Assembly (NCBI RefSeq): GCF_009663775.1
Contig: NZ_RDBR01000001.1
Coordinates: 23,738-87,737 of the forward strand
DNA length: 64,000 nucleotides
Reading direction: 5' to 3'
Origin: Lactobacillus sp. 0.1XD8-4
GTDB lineage: Bacteria; Bacillota; Bacilli; Lactobacillales; Lactobacillaceae
Shown here one piece after another: positions 53,663-61,664 of the stretch (positions are counted from its first letter, which is position 1; each line of letters starts with the position of its first letter). The notes beneath the pieces were generated by a model, which saw only the letters and a program-made list of their open reading frames with translations, was not told the DNA's origin and ran no database searches. Position numbers and translations under genes: made by a program.

Positions 53663-54373
53663 ATGAGTATTACAACAATCCAACTAAAACAAGTTTTACG
53701 TAACCGTCGATTTATATTATTCACGATTTTATTACCGGGTATTTGGTATCTCTTTATGATTAAGGTTATTGCTCCAGTAGTTCCACATGATGAGAAATAT
53801 CAAATTGGCGTATTATTACTTGCTCTTCTAATGGGTATCCTTGGCAATTCTATCGTTACTTTTAGCAAAAGAATTAGTAGCGGTAAACAATTCTACCTTC
53901 TACAAACTCATATCAGCCACTATTCAATTTGGCGCTATATGTTCACCCAGTTAATCACCCAACTAATTGTCAATTTTTTAATTACTGCAATTATTATCTT
54001 TCTTGCCGTAATTCTTCGCACTATTACATTTACGGCAGTTAATTTGGTCAGTATCCTCCTTATTAATATTCTTGGTATTTATTTAAGCATCATCGGCTTT
54101 ACCATTGGCATAATCTTTGACACGCCGACTGTTGATGCAGGGGGAACACCAATCATGTTTATCCTTATGCTTTTCATAATTCCTTGGAATTCTTTCTCTC
54201 TAACTAACGGCTTTACGAAATTATTTACCACCATTCAAAAATTCTTTCCTTGTTACTATATCTACGCAAATATAAATCACTTTAGCGGCAATCATTTAAT
54301 CATGTTCAGTGTAACCTTGATTATCACCGTCTCTCCATTCATCATTTTAATTTATTACAAATTAAAGAAGTAA
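53663..54373 (+). CDS. ABC transporter permease (partner of the HTH-ABC ATPase)
   Basis: A 236-residue membrane protein with six hydrophobic segments (about 15-35, 47-68, 95-125, 133-160, 168-190 and 208-232), the size of an ABC-2 type permease. No lysozyme-like or peptidase domain is present. It follows the HTH-ATPase by 14 bases with a GGAG ribosome site, and has no other ATPase nearby, so they form one exporter. The substrate is unknown; drug, bacteriocin or lipid export are possible. Start at 53663 rather than the upstream in-frame ATG within the ATPase gene. Confidence 0.82.
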   Translation: MSITTIQLKQVLRNRRFILFTILLPGIWYLFMIKVIAPVVPHDEKYQIGVLLLALLMGILGNSIVTFSKRISSGKQFYLLQTHISHYSIWRYMFTQLITQLIVNFLITAIIIFLAVILRTITFTAVNLVSILLINILGIYLSIIGFTIGIIFDTPTVDAGGTPIMFILMLFIIPWNSFSLTNGFTKLFTTIQKFFPCYYIYANINHFSGNHLIMFSVTLIITVSPFIILIYYKLKK

Positions 54374-54374
54374 A

Positions 54375-54416
54375 AAAAGAGCGCTACGACACACTAAATG
54401 TCATAACGCTCTTTTG
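54375..54416 (-). terminator. Terminator, better formed on the minus strand
   Basis: Arms 54375-54391 and 54399-54415. On the plus strand two positions would be C-A mismatches; on the minus strand these become U-G pairs, and the minus strand also has the longer T run (seven against four). It therefore probably ends a minus-strand transcript coming from about 54560. Confidence 0.8.
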
Positions 54417-54567
54417 GTGTATTGATACTATCTCAGGTTAGTTACGATGTCCACTTCGCAACTAACCGAGCACCTCACAATCCGGTGAGTTAATGTGCTC
54501 CACTGTCAAAATGTCAATGATAGCTCTTTGGGTCGCTACCAGACCTCTCGACTCATCGCAAATTATA
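54417..54567 (-). ncRNA. Candidate structured noncoding RNA
   Basis: A compact set of hairpins in a gene-free gap. Stem a: 54436-54446 with 54457-54467 (11 bp, one U-G on minus). Stem b: GAGCAC 54468-54473 with GTGCTC 54495-54500, with inner stem CTCAC 54474-54478 / GTGAG 54485-54489. Possible closing stem: CTATC 54428-54432 with GATAG 54519-54523. A small stem GGTC/GACC lies at 54531-54545. A TATAAT for the minus strand is at 54562-54567 (plus ATTATA), and a strong minus-strand terminator ends it at 54375. Predicted length is about 180 nt. I do not recognise it as 6S, SRP, RNase P, tmRNA, T-box or a named riboswitch. Confidence 0.5.
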
Positions 54568-54598
54568 ATTTATCATACCAACCCATTTAATGCAAATA

Positions 54599-55057
54599 TT
54601 ATGCACGTGCTTCGACAATATCTGCAAGGTGTTCGGCCATCCATTCTTGGGCCTTAGTAACTAATTCAGTCACTTTACCACCCTGATCAGTTTCATTTGC
54701 CAATTCATCAATGCGTAGTCCAGACTTATTAATGTCCTCGCTCTCCATTACCAGATAGAGATTTACCGGGTATTCCAGTTCACTGTCTAGCAATTTACTA
54801 TCAAGTCGCTCCGCTTCTGCCATTGGTACATTAATTAAGTTTGTTTCTAATTGAAAGTTAACCGGATCGCCTTTCTTCATTTTAATTGTCATCTTATATT
54901 GACCAAGGTGACCAGTATCCAACTGTTCAATCATAAATTTTATTGCAGTTGTTAAAACCGTCTTTTGCTGTGCTTGTGCAGCTGTTTTCTCGACTTCTTC
55001 CGTCACAACCTGATCGCTCGTCAATTGCGACAAATAATCGGCTACTGACATTTTCAT
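54599..55057 (-). CDS. Hypothetical soluble protein, unknown
   Basis: A 152-residue acidic, Glu/Leu-rich, soluble protein without a signal or membrane segment. I cannot assign a family. Its sequence alternates short helices; the middle has V-N-F-Q-L-E-T-N-L-I-N-V-P. An ATG three codons downstream (M-S-V-A) is a near alternative start. AAGGAGC lies about 11 bases before the first ATG. It overlaps the upstream membrane protein by 4 bases (ATGA), so the two are coupled. It may be a chaperone or partner for that membrane protein. Confidence 0.65.
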   Translation of the reverse strand: MKMSVADYLSQLTSDQVVTEEVEKTAAQAQQKTVLTTAIKFMIEQLDTGHLGQYKMTIKMKKGDPVNFQLETNLINVPMAEAERLDSKLLDSELEYPVNLYLVMESEDINKSGLRIDELANETDQGGKVTELVTKAQEWMAEHLADIVEARA

Positions 55058-55461
55058 TTTTTCAATTGCTCCTTCATTTTTTCAATTTTATCTTTAGTAT
55101 AATCAGCTCGCTGCTTGGCCCCGTAATAAACACCGGCTGCTCCAACTAAAATCCCCACAATACTAAATGCTTGAATAAACAATCCGTAAGCACTCATCCG
55201 TGGGCTAACCATTTGGAACGCGGCGAAACTAGCAATTGCATAGTATAAGTTTACTAAGACCGTAGCATAGCCACAAAACCGCATCTTTAAGAAAGCTAAT
55301 CCGCTAACTGCTGCTGCCAAAATAATAAAGAACACTAACCGTGGCCAAACCATCGGTGAAGTTAAACTTTGTCCATGTTGAACGAACATAACCGCATCTA
55401 AAATTAATGCTATTACTGCTGCTACTGACGTTACAATAACAACTTTTTCCCTATTTTTCAT
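55054..55461 (-). CDS. Hypothetical four-helix membrane protein
   Basis: A 135-residue protein with four hydrophobic segments (about 5-25, 40-60, 65-85, 93-115) and a short Lys-rich tail (K-D-K-I-E-K-M-K-E-Q-L-K-K) that could be a coiled coil. The function is unknown. The start is uncertain: a TTG at 55473 lies just behind AGGA, and an ATG at 55461 is further away; I chose the ATG. It overlaps the downstream gene by 4 bases. Both genes look like a small operon read towards the candidate RNA. Confidence 0.6.
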   Translation of the reverse strand: MKNREKVVIVTSVAAVIALILDAVMFVQHGQSLTSPMVWPRLVFFIILAAAVSGLAFLKMRFCGYATVLVNLYYAIASFAAFQMVSPRMSAYGLFIQAFSIVGILVGAAGVYYGAKQRADYTKDKIEKMKEQLKK

Positions 55462-55518
55462 TAAATGTGCCAACTTTCCTATTTATTCGCTCTAACAGCG
55501 CCTTATCACATTCATTAA

Positions 55519-55550
55519 TTAAAAAGGAATGTGACATTAATCACACTCCT
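55519..55550 (-). terminator. Terminator of the lipoate ligase gene
   Basis: A 10-bp stem (55525-55534 with 55541-55550) with one pair that is A-C on plus but G-U on minus, then five T in the minus direction. It lies 30 bases past the lplA stop. Confidence 0.82.
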
Positions 55551-55580
55551 AATTCTACTAAATTCCGTTTAAAAGCTCAA

Positions 55581-56594
55581 TTATGCTAATAAGTCAGCTA
55601 TTTCTGCAGTTGGAATCCCGGTTATATATTGTTGTGTACCAACTTCTTTAAGGACCTCTTCAATAGCATCATGGTCATATTTTACACCTTGCAACTGTTG
55701 GGCTAATCCATTGATATCTTGCGGGCCGAAAAAGTCACCATAAAACTTTACATTCTTAATAATTCCATCTTTAACGTCAAACCGCGCATCGATTGTTCCC
55801 ATCTCAAAGTGCTTACGACGCTTAATCGTAAACTCTGGGGACTTACCGTAAACCCAGTCCCAGTTGTTATAGTACTGTTCGTAAATTTTGTCGATTTCCT
55901 TTTGATCTTCTGGGGTGACGATATATTCCTTATCTTTAATTTTATCTAAATTATCAACATGAAAAAGACCTTTGATTAACTCATCACGGAAAGTTGGAAC
56001 ATCAATATCTTGATATTTTTCATCTAAATATGGACGAAGGTTAGTAACTCTTGAACGTACTGACTTAATTCCCTTAGAAGCGATCTTATCCTTAGCTACG
56101 TGAAGAGCATCTGCTACAACACTGAGATCGACATCAAGCATCAGAGTTCCATGGGAGAATGTCTTACCATTCCGCGAGTACATTGCATTCCCCGAGAATT
56201 TCTTTCCGTCTACTAAAATATCGTTCCGGCCACTAACTTCGGCAGTCGTGGCTCCCATTTGGTGTAAAACGTCCACGATTGGCTGGGTAAATGATTTGAA
56301 GTCGCCAAACTCTTCACTATCGCTCGGCACTACAAAACTAAAGCACAAGTTTCCCAAATCCTGATAAACAGCTCCGCCACCTGATAAACGACGGGTTACC
56401 CGAATATTATGTTCTTTAACGTAATCATGGTTGATTTCTTCGAGTGTATTTTGATTCCGTCCAACAATAATGCATGGTTCTTCATAATAGAATAGGACTA
56501 GCGGCTCATTGCCAAAATCTTTATTGTTCATCAAATATTGTTCGGTTGCTAAGTTCATCCCAATATTATGGGAAGTCATTGAAACAAAACGCAT
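55581..56594 (-). CDS. lplA: Lipoate-protein ligase
   Basis: A 337-residue ligase of the LplA/biotin-protein-ligase fold that activates lipoate with ATP and attaches it to E2 subunits or GcvH. The R-R-x-S-G-G-G-A-V-Y-x-D segment near residue 70 and the G-R-N-x-N-T near 44 are diagnostic, followed by K-F-S-G-N-A near 130. The C-terminal accessory domain (residues 240-337) is present. The start at 56594 follows AGAGAGGTG; a longer frame to 56627 has no ribosome site. The bacterium probably scavenges lipoate for pyruvate dehydrogenase or related complexes. It is divergent from usp. Confidence 0.92.
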   Translation of the reverse strand: MRFVSMTSHNIGMNLATEQYLMNNKDFGNEPLVLFYYEEPCIIVGRNQNTLEEINHDYVKEHNIRVTRRLSGGGAVYQDLGNLCFSFVVPSDSEEFGDFKSFTQPIVDVLHQMGATTAEVSGRNDILVDGKKFSGNAMYSRNGKTFSHGTLMLDVDLSVVADALHVAKDKIASKGIKSVRSRVTNLRPYLDEKYQDIDVPTFRDELIKGLFHVDNLDKIKDKEYIVTPEDQKEIDKIYEQYYNNWDWVYGKSPEFTIKRRKHFEMGTIDARFDVKDGIIKNVKFYGDFFGPQDINGLAQQLQGVKYDHDAIEEVLKEVGTQQYITGIPTAEIADLLA

Positions 56595-56685
56595 ATTACA
56601 GCACCTCTCTTGTGAAAACATCAACAATAATAGACTAAAATTAATATTTTGTCATTTATTCATCCAAATGTAGTTTACGTCTTTT

Positions 56686-56699
56686 GGAAAGCGTTTGCA
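56686..56699. promoter_or_regulatory. Candidate cre (CcpA) site between lplA and usp
   Basis: GGAAAGCGTTTGCA contains the full core AAAGCGTTT of a catabolite-responsive element with two outer mismatches. It lies about 90 bases before lplA and 98 before usp, so it could serve either. Confidence 0.45.
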
Positions 56700-56797
56700 A
56701 TATTTTATTGATAAAGTAGAAAATACTTTCTTTTTTACAGCTTTTTGCGATAAAAACATTTTATAATAAAGGTATAAACTTTCGGAGGTGTCGTATT

Positions 56798-57265
56798 ATG
56801 ACAGAAAAATACCAATACCAACATATTCTAGTTGCCGTTGACGGTTCAAAAGTTACAAGTAACGTTCTAGAGAGTGCAGTTGATTCGGCATTACGCAATC
56901 ATGCTAGTTTAGATATTCTACGGATTGTACAAGTCACCCAATTAACCGATGGCTATAGTAATGCAGCCTTAAGTAATGAGGAAACTTATAATATTGTTAA
57001 AACTACAAAAGAACGGTTAGACGATCTTAAGCAGCGTGCAGTTGATGCCGGGGTTAAAGATGTCAATGTTCACATTCGTTTCGGCAATCCCAAACGAGTA
57101 ATTGCACACGAATTCCCATCTGACCATAATACCGACTTAATTGTACTTGGTGCGACCGGCGTTTCCGGCCTCGAACGATTTGTCCTTGGTTCTGTTACTC
57201 ATTATGTCAGTCGGATGGCACATTGTGACGTACTTGTCGTTCGTAAAAATGACCATGTTAAATAG
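56798..57265 (+). CDS. Universal stress protein, UspA family
   Basis: A 155-residue UspA-fold protein. The N-terminal I-L-V-A-V-D-G-S at residues 10-17 and the C-terminal ATP-binding motif G-x-x-G-x9-G-S-V (G-A-T-G-V-S-G-L ... G-S-V-T-H-Y-V) at about 118-138 are complete, so it is the nucleotide-binding type. TATAAT lies about 30 bases upstream of the ribosome site (GGAGGTG). The GTPase gene starts only 9 bases after the stop, an unusual pairing that couples both to the same transcript. Confidence 0.9.
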   Translation: MTEKYQYQHILVAVDGSKVTSNVLESAVDSALRNHASLDILRIVQVTQLTDGYSNAALSNEETYNIVKTTKERLDDLKQRAVDAGVKDVNVHIRFGNPKRVIAHEFPSDHNTDLIVLGATGVSGLERFVLGSVTHYVSRMAHCDVLVVRKNDHVK

Positions 57266-57274
57266 GTGACAGTG

Positions 57275-59203
57275 GTGAAACAAATCGTAACTGGAATTGT
57301 TGCCCACGTTGATGCTGGAAAGACAACCCTCACTGAAGCGCTAATGTATCAAACAGGGGCCATTCGTAAATTAGGCCGGGTTGATAATGGCGATGCTTTT
57401 CTTGACCCCAATGCCTTAGAGAAGCAACGCGGGATTACTATTTTTACTCATCAAGCAAAACTAGTTTATAACGATCTCACACTAACGCTTTTAGATACCC
57501 CGGGACACGTTGATTTTGCTAGTCAAACAGAGCAAGTCCTGCCAGTCCTTGATTATGCTATTTTAGTTGTTTCTGCAACTGATGGGATTCAGGGATATAC
57601 ACGAACACTATGGCGGCTGCTTAAACGATACGCTGTTCCGACCTTTATCTTCATTAATAAAAGTGATGTTGTCGGGGCTGATCCATCTGCGGTTATTAAT
57701 CAACTACAAGCTGAGTTTTCGACTGGTTACCTTGAATTCGCTGATCACTTATCTGCCGAAACGCTAGAAAATATTGCAATGCAAGACGACTCTGTCCTTG
57801 AGAATTACCTCAACACCGGTAAAGTTGATGAGCAAACGATTCAACTCCTGATTAAGCAACGAAAAGTGTTTCCCTGCTTTACAGGAGCAGCTCTTAAACT
57901 AAGCGGGATCAATAACTTGCTCACAGGTCTTGCAAAGTGGTGCACTGTTTCGCAATTCTCTTCTGAATTTGCTGCCCGTGTATTTAAGATTTCCCATGAT
58001 GACAAAGGAAACCGGCTCAGTTGGATCCGGACAACGGGAGGTACGCTAGCAGCGAAAACCGTCTTGTTAAATGATGAAAAGGTAAACCAAATTCGTATAT
58101 ACAATGGAGCTAAATTCATAACCTGTCAAGCGCTCCCTGCCGGACAAGTAGGTGCTGTTACCGGCCTTACCACTACCTATCCAGGGCAAGGCCTAGGTTC
58201 ATGCGCAGACCTGCCTGCCCCACTAATTAAACCGGTCTTAAATTATGCAGTTAAGGTTGCTGATGCTGATCTTCATGCTTGCCTTAAAGCCTTAAAAGAG
58301 CTCGAAGACGAAGATCCCCAGTTGCAAGTATCCTGGCATCCGCATATCAAGGAGATCCATGTTCAAATAATGGGAGAAGTTCGACTGCAAATTCTGCAGC
58401 AAATACTTAAAGAACACTATAATCTACAAGTTAGTTTTAATGAGGGTACCGTCTTATATCAAGAAACAATTACTGATTCAATTGAAGGAGTTGGTCACTT
58501 TGAACCCCTTCGTCATTATGCTGAAGCACATTTATTATTAGAGCCAGGCAAACGCGGAACAGGAATTACAGTCACTAGCGACTGTAGTCTTGATATTCTT
58601 GACCGTAATTGGCAGCACCAAATTTTAACAAGCCTCCAAGCCAAAGATCATCGCGGGGTCTTGATAGGAGCACCACTAACTGATATAACGATTACTCTTA
58701 TTGGCGGCCGCGGCCATATCAAACATACAGAAGGCGGTGACTTTCGCCAAGCTAGCTGGCGCGCTGTCCGTCAGGGGCTAATGGAGTTAAAGCAACGAGG
58801 CCGTTGTCAATTACTTGAGCCATGGTATTCATTCCGCCTTGCTATTCCAAACGAGCAAGTCGGCCGAGCAATCAATGATATTCAGCAAATGCATGGGACA
58901 TTTAAGCTTAGTGAGCCTAATAGTAACCAAATGGCAGTGATTACTGGTAAGACTCCTGTTGCTTCAATGAGAGACTATGCAGCAGAAGTACGAGCATATA
59001 GTCATGGTCAAGGCCAGCTCGACCTAGTTGTTGATGGTTACCAACCGTGTCACAATGCTGCGGAAATTATTACTAATGCTAACTACGACCCAGTAGCTGA
59101 TTTAGATAATACGCCGGATTCAGTATTTTGTGCTCATGGAGCAGGCTTCCCCGTGCCATGGGATGAAGTTCCCTCAATGGCACATTTTCCGTATAGAAAA
59201 TAA
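57275..59203 (+). CDS. Translation-factor-like GTPase, TetM/ribosomal-protection family
   Basis: A 642-residue EF-G-like GTPase. Switch motifs: A-H-V-D-A-G-K-T-T near residue 11, D-T-P-G-H near 77, N-K-S-D near 130, then domains II-V as in EF-G/TetM. The start is a GTG at 57275 eight bases after AGGTG; the GTGs at 57266 and 57272 are alternatives. It is clearly related to TetM/TetO ribosomal protection proteins, but whether it protects from tetracycline is unproven; chromosomal relatives in lactobacilli have unknown roles. No tetracycline leader peptide or IS flank is seen. It lies 9 bases behind usp. Confidence 0.85.
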   Translation: MKQIVTGIVAHVDAGKTTLTEALMYQTGAIRKLGRVDNGDAFLDPNALEKQRGITIFTHQAKLVYNDLTLTLLDTPGHVDFASQTEQVLPVLDYAILVVSATDGIQGYTRTLWRLLKRYAVPTFIFINKSDVVGADPSAVINQLQAEFSTGYLEFADHLSAETLENIAMQDDSVLENYLNTGKVDEQTIQLLIKQRKVFPCFTGAALKLSGINNLLTGLAKWCTVSQFSSEFAARVFKISHDDKGNRLSWIRTTGGTLAAKTVLLNDEKVNQIRIYNGAKFITCQALPAGQVGAVTGLTTTYPGQGLGSCADLPAPLIKPVLNYAVKVADADLHACLKALKELEDEDPQLQVSWHPHIKEIHVQIMGEVRLQILQQILKEHYNLQVSFNEGTVLYQETITDSIEGVGHFEPLRHYAEAHLLLEPGKRGTGITVTSDCSLDILDRNWQHQILTSLQAKDHRGVLIGAPLTDITITLIGGRGHIKHTEGGDFRQASWRAVRQGLMELKQRGRCQLLEPWYSFRLAIPNEQVGRAINDIQQMHGTFKLSEPNSNQMAVITGKTPVASMRDYAAEVRAYSHGQGQLDLVVDGYQPCHNAAEIITNANYDPVADLDNTPDSVFCAHGAGFPVPWDEVPSMAHFPYRK

Positions 59204-59252
59204 AATCGCAATTCTCGTGGTTTAACTTCCCATTAGAACTGCGATTTTTTAT
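59202..59252. terminator. Bidirectional terminator
   Basis: A 13-position stem (about 59203-59215 with 59235-59247, one mismatch) and T/A runs, located between the GTPase and the convergent ROK gene. Confidence 0.8.
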
Positions 59253-60154
59253 TATTCAATTGTTAATAATAGTCCATATAATGCACCAAGTAAGTTTGCT
59301 TCATTGCCAAACTTGGCAGCCATAATCTCTGGCATCGTGACATCATCATGAAGGCGGTAGTCTCCTTCTTGCAAAAGACTAAACTGGTGCTTGATTTCCT
59401 CAACTAAAATCGGTTGAGCACTAATTCCTCCGCCAATAAGAACCCGTTCTAAATCAACAACTGTTTGCACATTTAAAATCAAAACAGCAATGCGGTGACA
59501 AAAACTTTCAAAGAGCGACCATGCGACTGGATTATGACGGTTTATTTCTTCAAAAACACGTCGTCCATCTGTCCTCTTTGTTAGGTCACACGTATCAGCA
59601 ATCGTTTCGATCATCTTTACCGCCGAAGTTGTTGCACCCATCGTGGAATAATGAAGTTTAGGCGCATCATGGTCAATTATCATCGCACTGAGTTCACCCG
59701 CTTGAAAATGCGGACCATGAATCAAGTGGTCGTTAATTACGATTCCCCCACCAATGGAGGTACCTAAAGTAATCACAGCCCCATTATGGATGCCATCAAG
59801 GTTACCCAACCACATCTCAGCAAGGGTCGCACAATTAGCGTCATTGCCTACATAGACAGGACAATGAACGCGACTCTCTATATAAGCAGCAAGGTTAACG
59901 TGTCCCATAAAACCAAGTGCACCAGTAAATTCAACATTACCAACTGCAGGATTAACGATTCCTGGAACACTAATACAAACTGCAGTAATTTTATTCACTA
60001 CTTCATTTATTACTCGAAATAATGCTCCCAAAAATTCTTCTTTTTGCCGCGGGGTCGGCATATGCTTTTTCTTAAAGATATTACCAGAGTGATCAATTAA
60101 CGCACTCTTTATCTCTGTCCCTCCAATATCGATACTTAAATATTGTCGTTGCAT
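59252..60154 (-). CDS. ROK family sugar kinase-like protein, without zinc motif
   Basis: A 300-residue ASKHA-fold protein with the phosphate-1 motif I-D-I-G-G-T-E-I-K near residue 8 and N-D-A-N-C-A near 104, G-T-S-I-G-G-G near 131. The C-x-C-G-x-x-G-C-x-E zinc motif that most ROK glucokinases have around residue 170 is absent, which is known for some beta-glucoside kinases and ManNAc kinases. Its sugar substrate is unknown. No transporter or regulator is adjacent. The ribosome site GGTGGGAA precedes the ATG. Confidence 0.82.
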   Translation of the reverse strand: MQRQYLSIDIGGTEIKSALIDHSGNIFKKKHMPTPRQKEEFLGALFRVINEVVNKITAVCISVPGIVNPAVGNVEFTGALGFMGHVNLAAYIESRVHCPVYVGNDANCATLAEMWLGNLDGIHNGAVITLGTSIGGGIVINDHLIHGPHFQAGELSAMIIDHDAPKLHYSTMGATTSAVKMIETIADTCDLTKRTDGRRVFEEINRHNPVAWSLFESFCHRIAVLILNVQTVVDLERVLIGGGISAQPILVEEIKHQFSLLQEGDYRLHDDVTMPEIMAAKFGNEANLLGALYGLLLTIE

Positions 60155-60184
60155 ATTCCCACCTCATTTCATTCATCACTAATA

Positions 60185-61537
60185 TTATACACGACTGCGG
60201 TGTAACGGGTACCAAATACAAACGCTGATAATTAGTCCAACAGTTGTAAAGACAAGCCAGCTAAACCCTAGTTGATACAGTGGGAAATATCGGTCCGCAA
60301 ACCGAATTAATGATGTACTAACAGTTGTGTTACGAAGGACAGGCGGAAATGCATTTACCATGTCGAAAAAGGCCGGAATCATTGTTATCCCCGTTGTGAT
60401 TCGATAAATTAAAGTCGCGCCTTTAAATAGGGGTGAAAATATTCCCAATAAAATCAACACAATCGCCAATGGGTATAAAAACATCAAGATAGGTTTAGAC
60501 CATGCAACAATCCGATCTAATCCCATATTAGCAACCAAGAAAGATAGTAAACAATTCCCTCGTAAAAAGGCCTTATAAGATATTTGCGGGAAACGGTAAT
60601 GAAAATCTTGAGCAAATGCTACGACTAACCCCATTGCCGTCGTCATACAAGTAATCGTTGCTAGCGTTAAAAGCAGTACATTCCCAAAGTTCCCCATATA
60701 ATAATGCGCTATTTGGTTAAGGGTCGTCCCCCCGTTAGCTGCAATCGTAAATTGATGCCGACTAGTGGTTCCTAAATAAATTAATCCAATATAGAGAACC
60801 CCAATTCCAAGGATTCCAATTAACCCGCCCTTTGTCGTTGCAAGCGAGACAGATTGCTGGCTCTTAAAACCCAATTGCCGTACAGCTGTAATAATTGTTA
60901 CCCCAAAAACAAGGGCTGCCAGGGCGTCAACCGTATTATAGCCTTGAATAAAGCCATTACTAAAGGCATGCGCAACGTAATCGTTCGTCGGTTGCGGCGT
61001 AGTCGTGCTTCCCATCGGATGGATAAAGGCTAATAGAAAAATTGCAAAGAGCATAACTAAGAATATCGGATTTAAGATTTTTCCAATAATCTCAGTAATT
61101 TTTCCTTCTCGTACCGCAAAAAAATATACGATCAGAAAAAAAGCACCCGTATACGCTAACAACCCCCATCCTTGCAGCCCCTGACTTAAATAAGGCGCTA
61201 TTCCGATGGTATAAGGAACGGTTGCCGTTCGTGGCGTTGCACATAGCGGTCCAATAATAATTTGTACTAAGACTAAGAAAATCAGGGCAAACTTTTTCCC
61301 ATTTGGTAATGCTAACTCATATAGACCATTAGCGTGTGTGATACTAATAGCTAATAATGCAAATAATGGCAAAAAAACTCCAGATAAGAGGAAGCCACCT
61401 GTTGCTAAAAGCCATTGCCTTCCTGCCAATTGGCCTAAATGCACGGGAAAGATTAAATTCCCAGCCCCAAATAACATTCCAAAAATCAGCGACCCAATTA
61501 CCAAGTAGGTTTTACACGCTGCTTTAATTGAGTTCAT
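60185..61537 (-). CDS. brnQ: Branched-chain amino acid transporter BrnQ (LIVCS family)
   Basis: A 450-residue carrier with 12 membrane segments that imports leucine, isoleucine and valine with Na+ or H+. The N-terminal F-G-M-L-F-G-A-G-N-L-I-F-P near residue 18-30 and T-A-T-V-P-Y-T-I near 105 are diagnostic. Expression control is not visible; there is no T-box or other leader in front. Cotranscription with the ROK gene is possible (30 bases apart). Confidence 0.92.
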   Translation of the reverse strand: MNSIKAACKTYLVIGSLIFGMLFGAGNLIFPVHLGQLAGRQWLLATGGFLLSGVFLPLFALLAISITHANGLYELALPNGKKFALIFLVLVQIIIGPLCATPRTATVPYTIGIAPYLSQGLQGWGLLAYTGAFFLIVYFFAVREGKITEIIGKILNPIFLVMLFAIFLLAFIHPMGSTTTPQPTNDYVAHAFSNGFIQGYNTVDALAALVFGVTIITAVRQLGFKSQQSVSLATTKGGLIGILGIGVLYIGLIYLGTTSRHQFTIAANGGTTLNQIAHYYMGNFGNVLLLTLATITCMTTAMGLVVAFAQDFHYRFPQISYKAFLRGNCLLSFLVANMGLDRIVAWSKPILMFLYPLAIVLILLGIFSPLFKGATLIYRITTGITMIPAFFDMVNAFPPVLRNTTVSTSLIRFADRYFPLYQLGFSWLVFTTVGLIISVCIWYPLHRSRV

Positions 61538-61602
61538 CGTTAATCACTCGCTCCTTTATTAAGTTTTCTCATTCAATCTGACGCTAAATTATACCATAGA
61601 TA

Positions 61603-61650
61603 ACAAAATAGCAGTGACTGAAAAAAAGTTTTTTCTCAGACTGCTATTTC
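61603..61650 (-). terminator. Terminator of the esterase gene
   Basis: Stem AAATAGCAGT (61606-61615) with its complement (61640-61649), a long A/T-rich loop, then T run on the minus strand. It separates the esterase from brnQ. Confidence 0.75.
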
Positions 61651-61664
61651 ATTAAATAATTCTT

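Noticed and set aside
56640..56797. 6S-like or Lacto-usp RNA upstream of the universal stress protein gene
   Set aside because: The gap holds a cre-like site, a short A/T hairpin and a TATAAT, but no long paired rod or recognisable conserved blocks.
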